From positions 1-59,837 of the forward strand of contig JALOKP010000015.1 in the NCBI GenBank assembly GCA_025456425.1: a DNA stretch of 59,837 bases, read 5' to 3'. Under the pieces are notes generated by a model. That model was not told the DNA's origin, ran no database searches, and saw nothing but the letters and a program-made list of their open reading frames with translations. The position numbers were made by a program, and so were the translations under genes. The DNA comes from Acidobacteriota bacterium. GTDB taxonomy: Bacteria > Acidobacteriota > Polarisedimenticolia > J045. Below, one piece after another: positions 47,882-56,384 of this stretch; within the stretch, counting starts at the first letter, position 1; each line of letters starts with the position of its first letter.

Positions 47882-48065
47882 ACCCATACCTCGTCTTACT
47901 TTCCGGTAAGGCTTTCCGCTTGCCAAGCGGCCCGACCTCCCGTACAAGAAGGGGGTCCGGCCGCCGGGAGGGGTGGCGGGACTCACCCGTTGTGGTCCCG
48001 CAGAGCGTGCCCCCTACCCCTTGTGGGTTGCCGAGCGGGACGCGGGCCGGAAAGAGGATGACGAC
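47882..48065 (+). ncRNA. Structured leader RNA upstream of the MltF-like gene
   Basis: This 184-nt gap after proS is unusually rich in stems. Seen: a 5-bp hairpin at 47895-47910 (CTTAC/GTAAG), a perfect 6-bp hairpin at 47916-47930 (CCGCTT/AAGCGG), a 12-bp helix with one C-C mismatch at 47928-47963, and GCGGGAC (47976-47982) pairing with GTCCCGC (47995-48001). The same GTCCCGC can instead pair with a second GCGGGAC (48035-48041), just before the AAAGAGG ribosome binding site. Mutually exclusive stems like these fit a riboswitch-like or attenuator leader. It matches no ligand class I recognise; a free sRNA is possible. Confidence 0.45.
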
Positions 48066-49514
48066 GTGTTCTGCTGGAAGCGCACAAGGCGTGTCTCCGC
48101 CCTGACCGTGCTCGCGTGCGGCCTCGTGCTGGGCGCGTTCTACACGCTCCTGGCGGACGAGCCGCTTCACCCGGCCACGCTGGTCGAGCGCTCGCCGGTC
48201 GAACGCGACCTCGCGGCCATCGCCGCCGAAGGCGTGCTGCGCGTCGCCATCCCGGTGGACGACGTGGCCTACGCCATGCGCGGCGGCCGGGCCGACGGGC
48301 TGGCGTACGACCTGGCCAGCCGGATCGCCCGGCGTCTCGGGGTCAAGCTCGAGGTCTACACGGTGGCTCAGCCCGGGACCGGCCTGCGCGACCTGGCGCG
48401 GGGCAAGGCCGACCTGCTGGCGCTGATCGATCCGGGCCCGACCCCCGTCCACGACCAGGCGGCCTGGACCACGCCGCTGGAGCAGGCCCGGGTGGTCGTC
48501 GCCGGCCGCGAGGCGGGCGGAATCCGCTCGCTGGAGGATCTGCGCGGTCGCGAGATCGTGGTCCGCCGCGACACCCGGCTGGAGGAAGCCGCCCGCGGCT
48601 GGGCCGCGGCAGGCTACCCGATCGCAATCCGGACCGTGCCGCAGCGGGTGTCCGACGAGGACCTGGCCGAGGCCGCGGCGCAGGGGCGTCACCCCCTGGT
48701 GGTGATGGACGAGCGGCGAGCCCGCCTCGAACGGGCGCTTTTCGACGACCTCGAGGTCAGCGGTCCGCTCGGCGACCTGCTGCCGGTCCGCTGGGCGACC
48801 CGCCCCAACGCCCCCCAGTTGGCGCAGACGGTCTCGCGGCTCTTCGACACGGCCCGCGAGGTCGGCCTGCTCGCCGAACTCCACCGCAAGTACCTGGAGA
48901 ATCCGCGGCGGCTGCGCCACTCCCGGCACTACGAGGTCTGGCACGGCGGGGGCGAGATCTCCCCCTGGGACGGCCTGCTGCAACAGGCGGCGCAGCAGCA
49001 CGGCTTCGATTGGCGTCTGCTGGCCGCGCTGGTCGCGACCGAGAGCGGGTTCGACCCGGCCTCGGTCGGCCCTGGCGGCTCGATCGGCCTGATGCAGCTG
49101 ATGCCGGCCACGGCCCGCGAGTTTGGCGCGAAGGACCCGCTCGACCCGCAGCAGAACGTCCTGGCCGGGGCGCGTCACTTGCGCTGGCTCTGGGAGACCC
49201 TCCCGGGGGTCGCGGAGCGCGACCGGCTGGCCTTCACGCTCGCCGCCTACAACATGGGGCTGGGCCATCTCGACGACGTGCGGGAGCTGGCCGCCGCGCG
49301 CGGGCTCGACCCGGACCGGTGGGAGGGGAACGTGGCCGCGGTGCTTCCGCTCAAGGAGGACCCGCGGATCGCGTCGGAGCTGCCCCACGGCTTCGCACGC
49401 GGCACGCTGACGCTGAACTACGTCGACCGCGTGCTCGACAAGTACGGCCAGTTCTCCGTCGCCGGCCGGCAGCCCGCGGTGCGCAAGCTGGCTGCGGCGC
49501 GCCAGGACTCGTAG
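48066..49514 (+). CDS. MltF-like lytic transglycosylase with solute-binding domain
   Basis: This 482-residue protein has a membrane/signal segment (ALTVLACGLVLGAFYTLLA), an SBP_bac_3-like domain (about 55-280; GVLRVAIPVDDVAYAMRGGRADGLAYDLASRIARRLGV) and a C-terminal SLT domain with catalytic Glu in ALVATESGFDP, then GSIGLMQLMPATAREFG and LAAYNMGLGHLDD. This is the MltF layout: muropeptide-binding-like domain controlling a transglycosylase. The GTG start at 48066 follows AAAGAGG. The structured leader upstream suggests post-transcriptional control. It converges on the MltD-like gene. Confidence 0.88.
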   Translation: MFCWKRTRRVSALTVLACGLVLGAFYTLLADEPLHPATLVERSPVERDLAAIAAEGVLRVAIPVDDVAYAMRGGRADGLAYDLASRIARRLGVKLEVYTVAQPGTGLRDLARGKADLLALIDPGPTPVHDQAAWTTPLEQARVVVAGREAGGIRSLEDLRGREIVVRRDTRLEEAARGWAAAGYPIAIRTVPQRVSDEDLAEAAAQGRHPLVVMDERRARLERALFDDLEVSGPLGDLLPVRWATRPNAPQLAQTVSRLFDTAREVGLLAELHRKYLENPRRLRHSRHYEVWHGGGEISPWDGLLQQAAQQHGFDWRLLAALVATESGFDPASVGPGGSIGLMQLMPATAREFGAKDPLDPQQNVLAGARHLRWLWETLPGVAERDRLAFTLAAYNMGLGHLDDVRELAAARGLDPDRWEGNVAAVLPLKEDPRIASELPHGFARGTLTLNYVDRVLDKYGQFSVAGRQPAVRKLAAARQDS

Positions 49515-49520
49515 CGTCGC

Positions 49521-49539
49521 GACCCTGGTGTCCCGGGTC
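49521..49539. terminator. Short hairpin between convergent transglycosylase genes
   Basis: GACCC (49521-49525) and GGGTC (49535-49539) form a 5-bp stem with a 9-nt loop in the 25-bp gap between the two converging genes. No T tract is present. Weak terminator candidate. Confidence 0.3.
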
Positions 49540-50538
49540 CTAGGGGTTCCCCTCGACCCCGACCGCCGTCCCCTTTTTCGGCAGCCGCAGCGTGTACTGG
49601 CCGTGCGGCAGCACCGCCTCCCGGAGCTGGGGGTTGGCGGTCCGCAGCGCGGCATAGCCGACGCCGTGGCGGACGGCGACCTCGCGCAGCGCGATCGTCC
49701 CCTGCTTCTGCTCGATCACGACCCGAGTGAACTCGGGGACGAACAGCGGCGTCATCCGCACCAGCCCGTAGGCCTCGGGGTCCTGGAAGACCAGCTTGGC
49801 GGCGAGCGCGCGGTAGACGTAGCGCCGGGTCTCGTAGGGAAGGTAGAGGTCGAAGTAGGGCGCGGGGGCGCCGTTGTCCTTGATCGCGCCGCGCACGGTC
49901 CCCTCCCCCGCGTTGTAGGCGGCCATCGCCAGGAACCAGTCGCCGAACTCGCCCTTCAGATCGCGCAGGTAGCGCAGCGCCGCGTCGGTCGAGCGCTCGG
50001 GGTCCATCCGTTCGTCCAGGACCTTGTCGACGCGCAGGCCGTAGCGCGTCGCCGTGCCGGCCATGAACTGCCAGAGCCCGAGCGCGCCGGCCGGCGAGCG
50101 CGTCGTCCAGCGCAGGTCCGACTCGATCATCGCCACGTACTTCAGGTCGTCGGGCAGCCGGGCCTCGCGCAGCCGGGCCTCGATCAGCGGCAGCACCGAC
50201 GGGGCGCGACGCGTCCAGAGCAGCGGCATCGTGGAGCGCCCGACGGTCAGGACCAGCTCGTAGGCCAGCGCTTCGCGGACCTCCGGCCGGTCGAGCGGGA
50301 CCGGCTGGCCGCAGAAGGTCGCCTGCTCGGGCACCGGAAGCTCCGCCAGCACGCGCGCCGGCAGCGTCCGCAGCGCCTCCAGCCCGGGGTCAGCCGGCAC
50401 GCCCGCGGCGTCCGGCGGCGGGACGGCGGCCGGCGCCGCGCTGCTCGCAGCGGACGCGAGCCAGGCGCCGGTCAGGAGGGCCCCGGCCAGGGCGAAGACC
50501 AGGGCGACGGAAGCGACGACACGCTGGGTGGTGACCAC
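49540..50538 (-). CDS. MltD-like lytic transglycosylase
   Basis: This 332-residue protein has an N-terminal signal/anchor (VVASVALVFALAGALLTGAWLASA), an SLT domain with catalytic Glu in KYVAMIESDLRWTTRSPAGALGLWQFMAGTA, then MAAYNAGEGTVRGAI and LPYETRRYVYRALAAKLVF. A degenerate LysM-like segment follows (IALREVAVRHGVGYAALRTANPQL). The GTG start at 50538 has GGAGG 5 nt upstream. The layout resembles MltD, which degrades peptidoglycan glycan strands at the outer membrane or periplasm. Confidence 0.88.
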   Translation of the reverse strand: MVTTQRVVASVALVFALAGALLTGAWLASAASSAAPAAVPPPDAAGVPADPGLEALRTLPARVLAELPVPEQATFCGQPVPLDRPEVREALAYELVLTVGRSTMPLLWTRRAPSVLPLIEARLREARLPDDLKYVAMIESDLRWTTRSPAGALGLWQFMAGTATRYGLRVDKVLDERMDPERSTDAALRYLRDLKGEFGDWFLAMAAYNAGEGTVRGAIKDNGAPAPYFDLYLPYETRRYVYRALAAKLVFQDPEAYGLVRMTPLFVPEFTRVVIEQKQGTIALREVAVRHGVGYAALRTANPQLREAVLPHGQYTLRLPKKGTAVGVEGNP

Positions 50539-50597
50539 GCGGACCTCCGCGGCGCGCGCGTGCGCGGCGCCTGCGGAGGAGTATAGAGACCCGCCCC

Positions 50598-51959
50598 TCA
50601 GGGCGCCGTCGACGCTGTCTTCCCCTTCGGCGGATCGGTCCGGCGCAGGACCGCGTCGAGGATCGCGAGCCCCTCGTCGATCGCCGCGGCGTCGATGTTG
50701 AGCGCCGGCCGGAAGCGCAGCGAGCGCTGCCCGCAGGGCAGCACGAGCAGCCGCGCCTCGTGGCAGTCGCGGATCACCCGGTCGCGTGTCGCCCCGTCGG
50801 GGAAGCTGATCGCGCACATCAGGCCGCGGCCGCGGACATTCCCGACCAGGCCGGGGTAGCGGTCGCCCAGCGTCTCGAGCCCGGCCAGCAGCCGGGCCCC
50901 CTGCCGCCCCGCGTTCTCGACCAGCCGCTCGCGCTCGATCACCTCGAGGATCCGGGTCGCCCGGAACATGTCGACCAGGTGCCCGCCCCAGGTGCTGTTG
51001 ATGCGCGAGACGTGGAAGACGTTGTCCGGCTCCTCGTCGACGCGGGGCCCCGCCATCATCCCGCCGATCTGCATCTTCTTGGCGAAGGTGACGAGGTCGG
51101 GTACCGCGCCGAGCTGCTCGAAGGCCCAGAAGGTCCCGGTCATCCCGACGCCGGTCTGGACCTCGTCGAAGATCAGCAGCGCGTCGAACTCGTCGGCCAG
51201 GGCGCGCAGGCCGGCGAGGAACTCCGGTCGGAAGTGCCGGTCGCCCCCCTCGGCCTGGATCGGCTCGACGATGATCGCGGCCACGTCGTCCCGCCGCTCC
51301 TCGAAGGCCTGCCGGGCCCGCGCCAGCGCGTCGGCCTCGGCGACGTCGAGCCGCTCCGCCTCGCGCTCGTCGAGCGGGAAGTGGATCGCCGGCGACGGGA
51401 TGCGCGGCCAGTCGAACTTGGGGAAGTACATCGTCTTGCGCGGGTCGGCGGTGTTGGTCAGCGACAGGGTGTAGCCCGAGCGGCCGTGGAAGGCCCACTC
51501 GAGGTGCAGCACCTGGTGCCCGCGCTCGGCGGTGTGGCCGCGGCGGAAGTTGCGCCGGACCTTCCAGTCGAACGCGACCTTGAGCGCGTTCTCGACCGCC
51601 AGCGCGCCGCCGTCGACGAAGAAGAACCAGCGCATCGAGGGGTGGCGTGCGACCCGGTCGACCGCCTCGACGAACTCGCCGTAGGCCTCGGTGTAGACGT
51701 CGGAGTTGCTCGGCTTGTTGACCGCCACCCGGGCCAGCCGCTCGAGCGCGGCCGGTTCGGTCAGCGCCGGGTGGTTCATCCCGATCGGGTTGCTGGCGAA
51801 GAAGGTGAAGAAGTCGAGCAGCTCGCGGCCGTCGCGGGCGTCGACCAGGCGGCAGCCGTGCGAGCGCTCGAGGTCGAGCACCAGGTCGAGCCCGTCGACC
51901 TGCATGCGGCGGCGCAGCGCGTCGAGGACGCCGTCCGGGGCGAGCCGCGTGGTGCTCAT
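50598..51959 (-). CDS. lat: L-lysine 6-transaminase
   Basis: This 453-residue PLP class III aminotransferase transfers the epsilon-amino group of lysine to 2-oxoglutarate, giving allysine. It has LLDFFTFFASNPIGMNHPAL, NKPSNSDVYTEAYGEFVE, FFFVDGGALAVENALKVAFDWKVR, EWAFHGRSGYTLSLTNTADPRK, IVEPIQAEGGDRHF, LIFDEVQTGVGMTGTFWAFEQ and the PLP-lysine region TFAKKMQIGG. These match actinobacterial lysine 6-transaminases. The ATG overlaps the stop of the Lrp-type gene. No allysine dehydrogenase lies nearby. Confidence 0.92.
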   Translation of the reverse strand: MSTTRLAPDGVLDALRRRMQVDGLDLVLDLERSHGCRLVDARDGRELLDFFTFFASNPIGMNHPALTEPAALERLARVAVNKPSNSDVYTEAYGEFVEAVDRVARHPSMRWFFFVDGGALAVENALKVAFDWKVRRNFRRGHTAERGHQVLHLEWAFHGRSGYTLSLTNTADPRKTMYFPKFDWPRIPSPAIHFPLDEREAERLDVAEADALARARQAFEERRDDVAAIIVEPIQAEGGDRHFRPEFLAGLRALADEFDALLIFDEVQTGVGMTGTFWAFEQLGAVPDLVTFAKKMQIGGMMAGPRVDEEPDNVFHVSRINSTWGGHLVDMFRATRILEVIERERLVENAGRQGARLLAGLETLGDRYPGLVGNVRGRGLMCAISFPDGATRDRVIRDCHEARLLVLPCGQRSLRFRPALNIDAAAIDEGLAILDAVLRRTDPPKGKTASTAP

Positions 51960-52519
51960 CCGCGCGACCCGGCGGGTCCTCCCGCCCCCTCCGCGGCGTC
52001 GAGCGCGGAGACCGGGAGGTGGATGCGGGGCGACTCCTTGGTGGTCGAGAGGACGACGACCGTCTCCGTGCCCCGCACGCCGGGCAGCGCGTTGAAACGA
52101 TCGAGGATCAGCAGCTGGAGCGAGCGGCGGTCGGGCACACGGACCTTCAGGAAGCAGGTCGCGTTGCCGGTCACGCGGTGGCACTCCTGCACCTCGGCCA
52201 TCTCCGCAACCTCGTCGAGGAAGCGTTGCTCGTGGCGCGGGTGCTCGATGAAGACCTGGACGAAGGCCAGCAGGTCGCACTGGGCCCGCTCCGGATCGAG
52301 CAGTGCGGCGTAGCCGCGCACGACCCCCGAACGCTCGAGCTTCTTGATCCGCTCGTGGACCGCTGCGGCGGAGAGGTTGATCGCCTTGCCGATCTCGGCC
52401 CGCGAACAGCGCGCGTCGCGCTGCAGGATCTCGAGGATCGCCCGGTCGACCGCGTCCAGCCTCGGGAGTTCGGAGGGATTGGCGTGGGAGCCAGAGATCA
52501 TTCTGCCGGGAGTGCTCAT
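51956..52519 (-). CDS. Lrp/AsnC-family regulator
   Basis: This 187-residue regulator has an N-terminal winged HTH (LDAVDRAILEILQRDARCSRAEIGKAINLSAAAVHERIKKLERSGVVRGY) and a C-terminal RAM/AsnC ligand domain (QVFIEHPRHEQRFLDEVAEM, HRVTGNATCFLKV). The start ATG 52519 follows a clear promoter by 6 nt (see separate entry) and no ribosome binding site. It overlaps lat, so it very likely regulates lysine degradation; autoregulation is common in this family. Confidence 0.9.
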   Translation of the reverse strand: MSTPGRMISGSHANPSELPRLDAVDRAILEILQRDARCSRAEIGKAINLSAAAVHERIKKLERSGVVRGYAALLDPERAQCDLLAFVQVFIEHPRHEQRFLDEVAEMAEVQECHRVTGNATCFLKVRVPDRRSLQLLILDRFNALPGVRGTETVVVLSTTKESPRIHLPVSALDAAEGAGGPAGSRG

Positions 52520-52525
52520 GGGAGA

Positions 52526-52555
52526 ATAATATCTCTCCGCCCAGCCCTTTAGCAA
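52526..52555 (-). promoter_or_regulatory. Two-box promoter of the lrp-lat operon
   Basis: On the minus strand TTGCTA (52555-52550) and TATTAT (52531-52526) are 18 bp apart. The -10 ends 6 nt before the ATG, so transcription likely starts at the start codon (leaderless mRNA). It is the most AT-rich promoter seen here. Confidence 0.65.
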
Positions 52556-52564
52556 GATGATCTT
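52554..52564. promoter_or_regulatory. Palindrome next to the lrp -35 box
   Basis: AAGATGATCTT is a perfect 11-bp palindrome (AAGAT, central G, ATCTT) overlapping the upstream edge of the -35 box. It is a plausible operator for the Lrp-type regulator itself. Confidence 0.4.
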
Positions 52565-52585
52565 ATAGGAGCGAATGCTCCGGTT

Positions 52586-55042
52586 TCAGTCTGCGTCCGG
52601 CCGCCCGAAGGCCCTCATCGAGTCGGCCATCTCGCGCAGCCGTGCGTCGACCCGCCGGCCCAGGCTCCCCTCGGGCCACTCCCCCCGCGCGTCCGGGGTC
52701 CCCAGCGGCAGCCCCATCATGAGCCGGCACAGGTCGTCCACGGTCGAGGCGGCGAAGACCCGGAAGCACTTCCGCGCGGCGTCGGCGACGACCGCGGCGT
52801 CCAGCTGGAGCGCGCCGACGGCAGAGGCCGGGACGATCACCCCCTGGCTCCCCGAGAACCCGCGGTCCCGGCAGACCCGCCAGAACCCCTCGACCTTCTC
52901 GTTGATCCCGCCCACGGTCAGGACCTGGCCGTGCTGGTCCACCGCCCCGGTCAGGGCGAGGTCCTGGCGGACCGGGGCCCGCGCCAGCGCCGAGAGCAGC
53001 GCGACCAGCTCCGCGCCCGAGGCCGAGTCCCCCTCGACGCCGCCGTACGACTGCTCGAAGCAGGTGCTGGCGGTCACCGCCAGGGGGTGCCGCTGCGCGA
53101 ACAGCGACCGCAGGTAGCCGGCGAGGATCAGCGAAGCCTTGGTGTGGATCTCGCCCGACAACTCGGCCTCGCGCTCGATGTCGATGATCCCCGAGCGTCC
53201 GACCGAGGCGGTCGCGGTGACGCGCACCGGGTAGCCGAAGCGCTCCAGATTGGTCTCGATCACGGCCAGCGCGTTGGCCTGGCCGATCCGCTCCCCCGTC
53301 AGCTCGAGCCGCAGCGACCCCTCGCGGATCGACTCGTGCACGCGCCCGGAGAGCAGCCCCTCGCGCTCGCGCCGGGCCGCGAGCGCCTGCTCGACGTGAC
53401 TCCGCGCGACGCCCGAGGCGCCGCCGTCGCGCGCGAACCAGGAGGCCTCGCGCGCCAGATCGGCGAGCCAGCGGAAGCGGGTGGAGATCTTGCCGGCGCC
53501 GCCCGCCACCCGGGCGAGGTGTTCGAGGATCCGGCCGACGGCCGACGCCTCGAACGGCAGGAGCTGCTCAGCGGCGCAGACCCGCCCCAGGAAGCGGGCG
53601 TAGGAGAGCGCCGTCTCCGCGGTGAGCGGGATCCGCTCGTCGAACAGGGCGGTGACCTTGAAGAGCTTCGCGAACTCCTCGTCCCCCTGGGCCATCGCGT
53701 CGCGCAGCGCCGGCGTCCCGACCAGGATCACGGTGGCCGCGACGGGGATCGGCTGTGGCACGAGCGGCGGCGGGCCCTCCCCCGTGAACGGCGCGGCGGG
53801 AGTCGCCAGTCGAGTCCGCAGGGTGCGCCGCAGCGCGCTCCAGGCCCCGTCCTCGGCCAGCAGGTCGTGGGCGTTGAGCAGCAGGAACCCGCCGTCGGCG
53901 CGCTGCAGCGCCCCGGCGCGGATCCCGCCCAGCTCGGCGCGCAGCCCGCCGTCGGGCCCGCGCTGGGTCTCGATCGTACCCAGCAGGCGCCCCGTGGTCG
54001 GGTGCGTCTCCTCGACGATCGGGCGCCCGGACTGCCCCGCCCGGTCGACGACGACGTTGACCGCCATCGCCACCGCCGGGCCGCGCTCGATGATGTCGTC
54101 GCTCCCCTCGACCCCCGCCGCGGCGCGATCGCCGGCCGCGAACGCGATCGGCACGAACTCGAGCAGGAAGGTGTGGACGTGCGCGAGGTACTCGTCGAGC
54201 GCTTCGTGCTTCCCCTCGGGCACGCCGAGCGCCTGGCGGACCTCGGCCAGCCCGGCGACGATCATCGGCTCGGCCGCCTCGCGGTCGACCGTGGCCAGCG
54301 CCTCGTCGAGCTTCTCCCCCAGTTCCTTCAGCGTCGCACTGGTCTCGGCCAGCCGGGCCGCCAGCAGCGGGTGCTGCGCGGCGAGCCGGTCGGCCTCGGC
54401 CTGCGTCAGCTTGCCGTCCTTCACGAGCGCCGGCAGCTCGGCGAGGCCGACCGGCTGGCCCCCGACCAGCGGGGCCAGGTCGTGCATCCGGTACGGACCC
54501 ATCGCCACTTCCACCAGGCTGAAGCCCTGTTTCGCGACCTCGGCCTGGAACTCCGCCACGACCGAGGATTGCCGGCCGCGCAGCCCCTTGGCGACGCGGT
54601 CGCGGCGGCGCCGGTGGGCCCCGGAGGCGCGCAGCGCGGCCAGGCCGTGGTTCACGCTCTCGGCCAGCGCCGCCAGCCGGTCGCGCAGCACGCGCCCCGT
54701 TCCGGGCGGCAGGCGCAGCGCGCGGGGGGCGCGCGGGTCGTCGAAGTTGAAGACGTAGGCGAGGTCGTCCGGGACCGGTCCGCCCGCCGCCGCACGCTCG
54801 ACCACCTGCCGCACGGTGCTGGTGCGGCCGGTCCCGGGGGCGCCGGCGACGAACACGTTGTAGCCGGGGGCCGCGATCCCGATCCCGAGCTCGATCGCCG
54901 CGATCGCGCCAGGCTGGCCGCCAACGTCGTCGCCGTCGCCGGACAGCTCCGCCGTGGTCTCGAACGGGAGCCAGCCGGGAGGGCAGCGCCAGGCGAGTCG
55001 CTCGGGCGGGAGCAGGAACCGGTCGACGCGGGCTCTCGGCAC
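52586..55042 (-). CDS. Lon-like ATP-dependent protease (AAA_32/S16 type)
   Basis: This 818-residue protein belongs to the Lon-related family with a modified N-terminal AAA domain. The P-loop reads AGAPGTGRTS, with Arg73 where Lys is normal; this substitution is, as I recall, common in this subfamily. A coiled middle part (140-270) follows, then Walker B-like FLLLNAHDLL, sensor region LFDERIPLTAETA, and the S16 domain with catalytic Ser in GDSASGAELVALLSAL and Lys in GGINEKVEGFWRVC. The GTG start has only a weak GGA upstream. Role: protein quality control. Confidence 0.9.
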   Translation of the reverse strand: MPRARVDRFLLPPERLAWRCPPGWLPFETTAELSGDGDDVGGQPGAIAAIELGIGIAAPGYNVFVAGAPGTGRTSTVRQVVERAAAGGPVPDDLAYVFNFDDPRAPRALRLPPGTGRVLRDRLAALAESVNHGLAALRASGAHRRRRDRVAKGLRGRQSSVVAEFQAEVAKQGFSLVEVAMGPYRMHDLAPLVGGQPVGLAELPALVKDGKLTQAEADRLAAQHPLLAARLAETSATLKELGEKLDEALATVDREAAEPMIVAGLAEVRQALGVPEGKHEALDEYLAHVHTFLLEFVPIAFAAGDRAAAGVEGSDDIIERGPAVAMAVNVVVDRAGQSGRPIVEETHPTTGRLLGTIETQRGPDGGLRAELGGIRAGALQRADGGFLLLNAHDLLAEDGAWSALRRTLRTRLATPAAPFTGEGPPPLVPQPIPVAATVILVGTPALRDAMAQGDEEFAKLFKVTALFDERIPLTAETALSYARFLGRVCAAEQLLPFEASAVGRILEHLARVAGGAGKISTRFRWLADLAREASWFARDGGASGVARSHVEQALAARREREGLLSGRVHESIREGSLRLELTGERIGQANALAVIETNLERFGYPVRVTATASVGRSGIIDIEREAELSGEIHTKASLILAGYLRSLFAQRHPLAVTASTCFEQSYGGVEGDSASGAELVALLSALARAPVRQDLALTGAVDQHGQVLTVGGINEKVEGFWRVCRDRGFSGSQGVIVPASAVGALQLDAAVVADAARKCFRVFAASTVDDLCRLMMGLPLGTPDARGEWPEGSLGRRVDARLREMADSMRAFGRPDAD

Positions 55043-55175
55043 GGGGTTCGTCCTCGGCTACGGGCAGGGAGATCCTACCCCCAATCCCGGCGGTTCCCGG
55101 CGCGCGCCAGGCGGTCCCGGCCCGCGCTGGCGGGGGCGGGGATTCGTGGCAGGATCGCGCCGGAGCCGACTGCCG

Positions 55176-56375
55176 ATGCCTCGTCCCTTCGCCCTTGCCG
55201 CCGCCCTGCTGGCCGCGGCGTTCGCCCCCGCCGGTCCCACGCTCGCCGCCGGCGAGGCGCGGGTGGTGATCCTCAAGCCGGCCAAGGGCGCCCTCCTGCT
55301 CGGCCCGACCGAGATCGAAATCCGGATCGACGGGGTCGACCCAGCGGCGGTCGAGGAGGTCACGCTGCTGCTCGACCGCCGGCCGCTCGCGCGGCTCGCC
55401 GAGCCCCCCTGGCGGGCCACGATCGAGGCCGGCGACGAGATCGCCCGGCGGCAGGTCGACGTGGTGGTTCGGCTGACCGGAGGTCGGGAGCTCAAGACGA
55501 GCCAGGTCTACGAGCCCGGGGCCGGCGTCCAGGAGATCGACGTCCGGCTGATCAACGTCTCGTTCACGGCGGTGGACCGCCGCGACCGAATCGTGACCGA
55601 CCTCGCGGCGGACGAGGTCCAGGTCCGGGACCAGGGGAAGCTCGTCCCGTTCGAGCGCTTCCGGCGCGCCGGGCCGCCACTCGACGTCGCGCTGGTGTTC
55701 GACACCTCGAACAGCATGCAGGGCGAGCGGCTGGCCGACGCGCAGCGCGCCGCGCTGGCCTTTCTCGACGCGCTCCCGCCGCAGGACCAGGTCGTCGTGC
55801 TCGACTTCGGCGAGGACGTGCGGATCTCGGCCCCGCTGTCGTCCAACCGCGAGGCCGCGCGCGGCGCGGTCAAAGCCTTCAACGCCTCCGGCGGCACGGC
55901 GCTCTACGACGCGGTCTACGAGGCGGCCCGGGCGCTCGCCTCGGGGCGCAGCGACGCGCGGCGGGTGATGGTGGTGCTCTCCGACGGGCGCGACGAGGCC
56001 TCGTCCGGCCTCGAGCCGGGCTCGTTCCACACGCTCGAGGAGGCGATCCGGCAGGCCCATCTCAAGGACGCCGCACTGTTCACGCTCGGCATCGGCAGCG
56101 CGCTCAAGCGCGACACCGACTTCACCGGGCGGATGACGACCGAGGAGGTCCTGACCCGGCTCGCCCGCTCGACCGGCGGCCGCTACCTCCCGGTCGAGCG
56201 CTCCCGCAGCCTGGCCGACGCCTACCGCGACGTGCTGGAGGAGCTGCGCCAGCGCTACGACCTCGCCTTCACGCCCGCGCCGCGCAAGCCCGGCGAGTCA
56301 TGGCGCACGATCGAGGTCACGACGACCCGCCCCGACGTGACGCTGCGCGCCCGCGAGGGCTACTACGTCCGCTGA
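55176..56375 (+). CDS. Secreted VWA-domain protein ('VWFA-related Acidobacterial' type)
   Basis: This 399-residue protein has a signal peptide (RPFALAAALLAAAFAPAGPTLA), an N-terminal beta domain (30-130) and a von Willebrand A domain from about residue 170. The MIDAS motif is VFDTSNSMQG (DxSxS), with Thr in SGGTALYDAV and Asp in LSDGRDEASSG. The C-terminal part RYDLAFTPAPRKPGESWRTIEVTTTRPDVTLRAREGYYVR matches the family I remember as abundant in Acidobacteria. Function is unknown; metal-dependent adhesion is inferred. It is divergent from the Lon-like gene. Confidence 0.85.
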   Translation: MPRPFALAAALLAAAFAPAGPTLAAGEARVVILKPAKGALLLGPTEIEIRIDGVDPAAVEEVTLLLDRRPLARLAEPPWRATIEAGDEIARRQVDVVVRLTGGRELKTSQVYEPGAGVQEIDVRLINVSFTAVDRRDRIVTDLAADEVQVRDQGKLVPFERFRRAGPPLDVALVFDTSNSMQGERLADAQRAALAFLDALPPQDQVVVLDFGEDVRISAPLSSNREAARGAVKAFNASGGTALYDAVYEAARALASGRSDARRVMVVLSDGRDEASSGLEPGSFHTLEEAIRQAHLKDAALFTLGIGSALKRDTDFTGRMTTEEVLTRLARSTGGRYLPVERSRSLADAYRDVLEELRQRYDLAFTPAPRKPGESWRTIEVTTTRPDVTLRAREGYYVR

Positions 56376-56384
56376 GCCGGCGGG

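Noticed and set aside
47882-48065. Known riboswitch classes (c-di-GMP, cobalamin, preQ1, SAM) in the mltF leader
   Set aside because: None of the conserved cores I remember for these classes is present, so it is reported only as an unassigned structured RNA.
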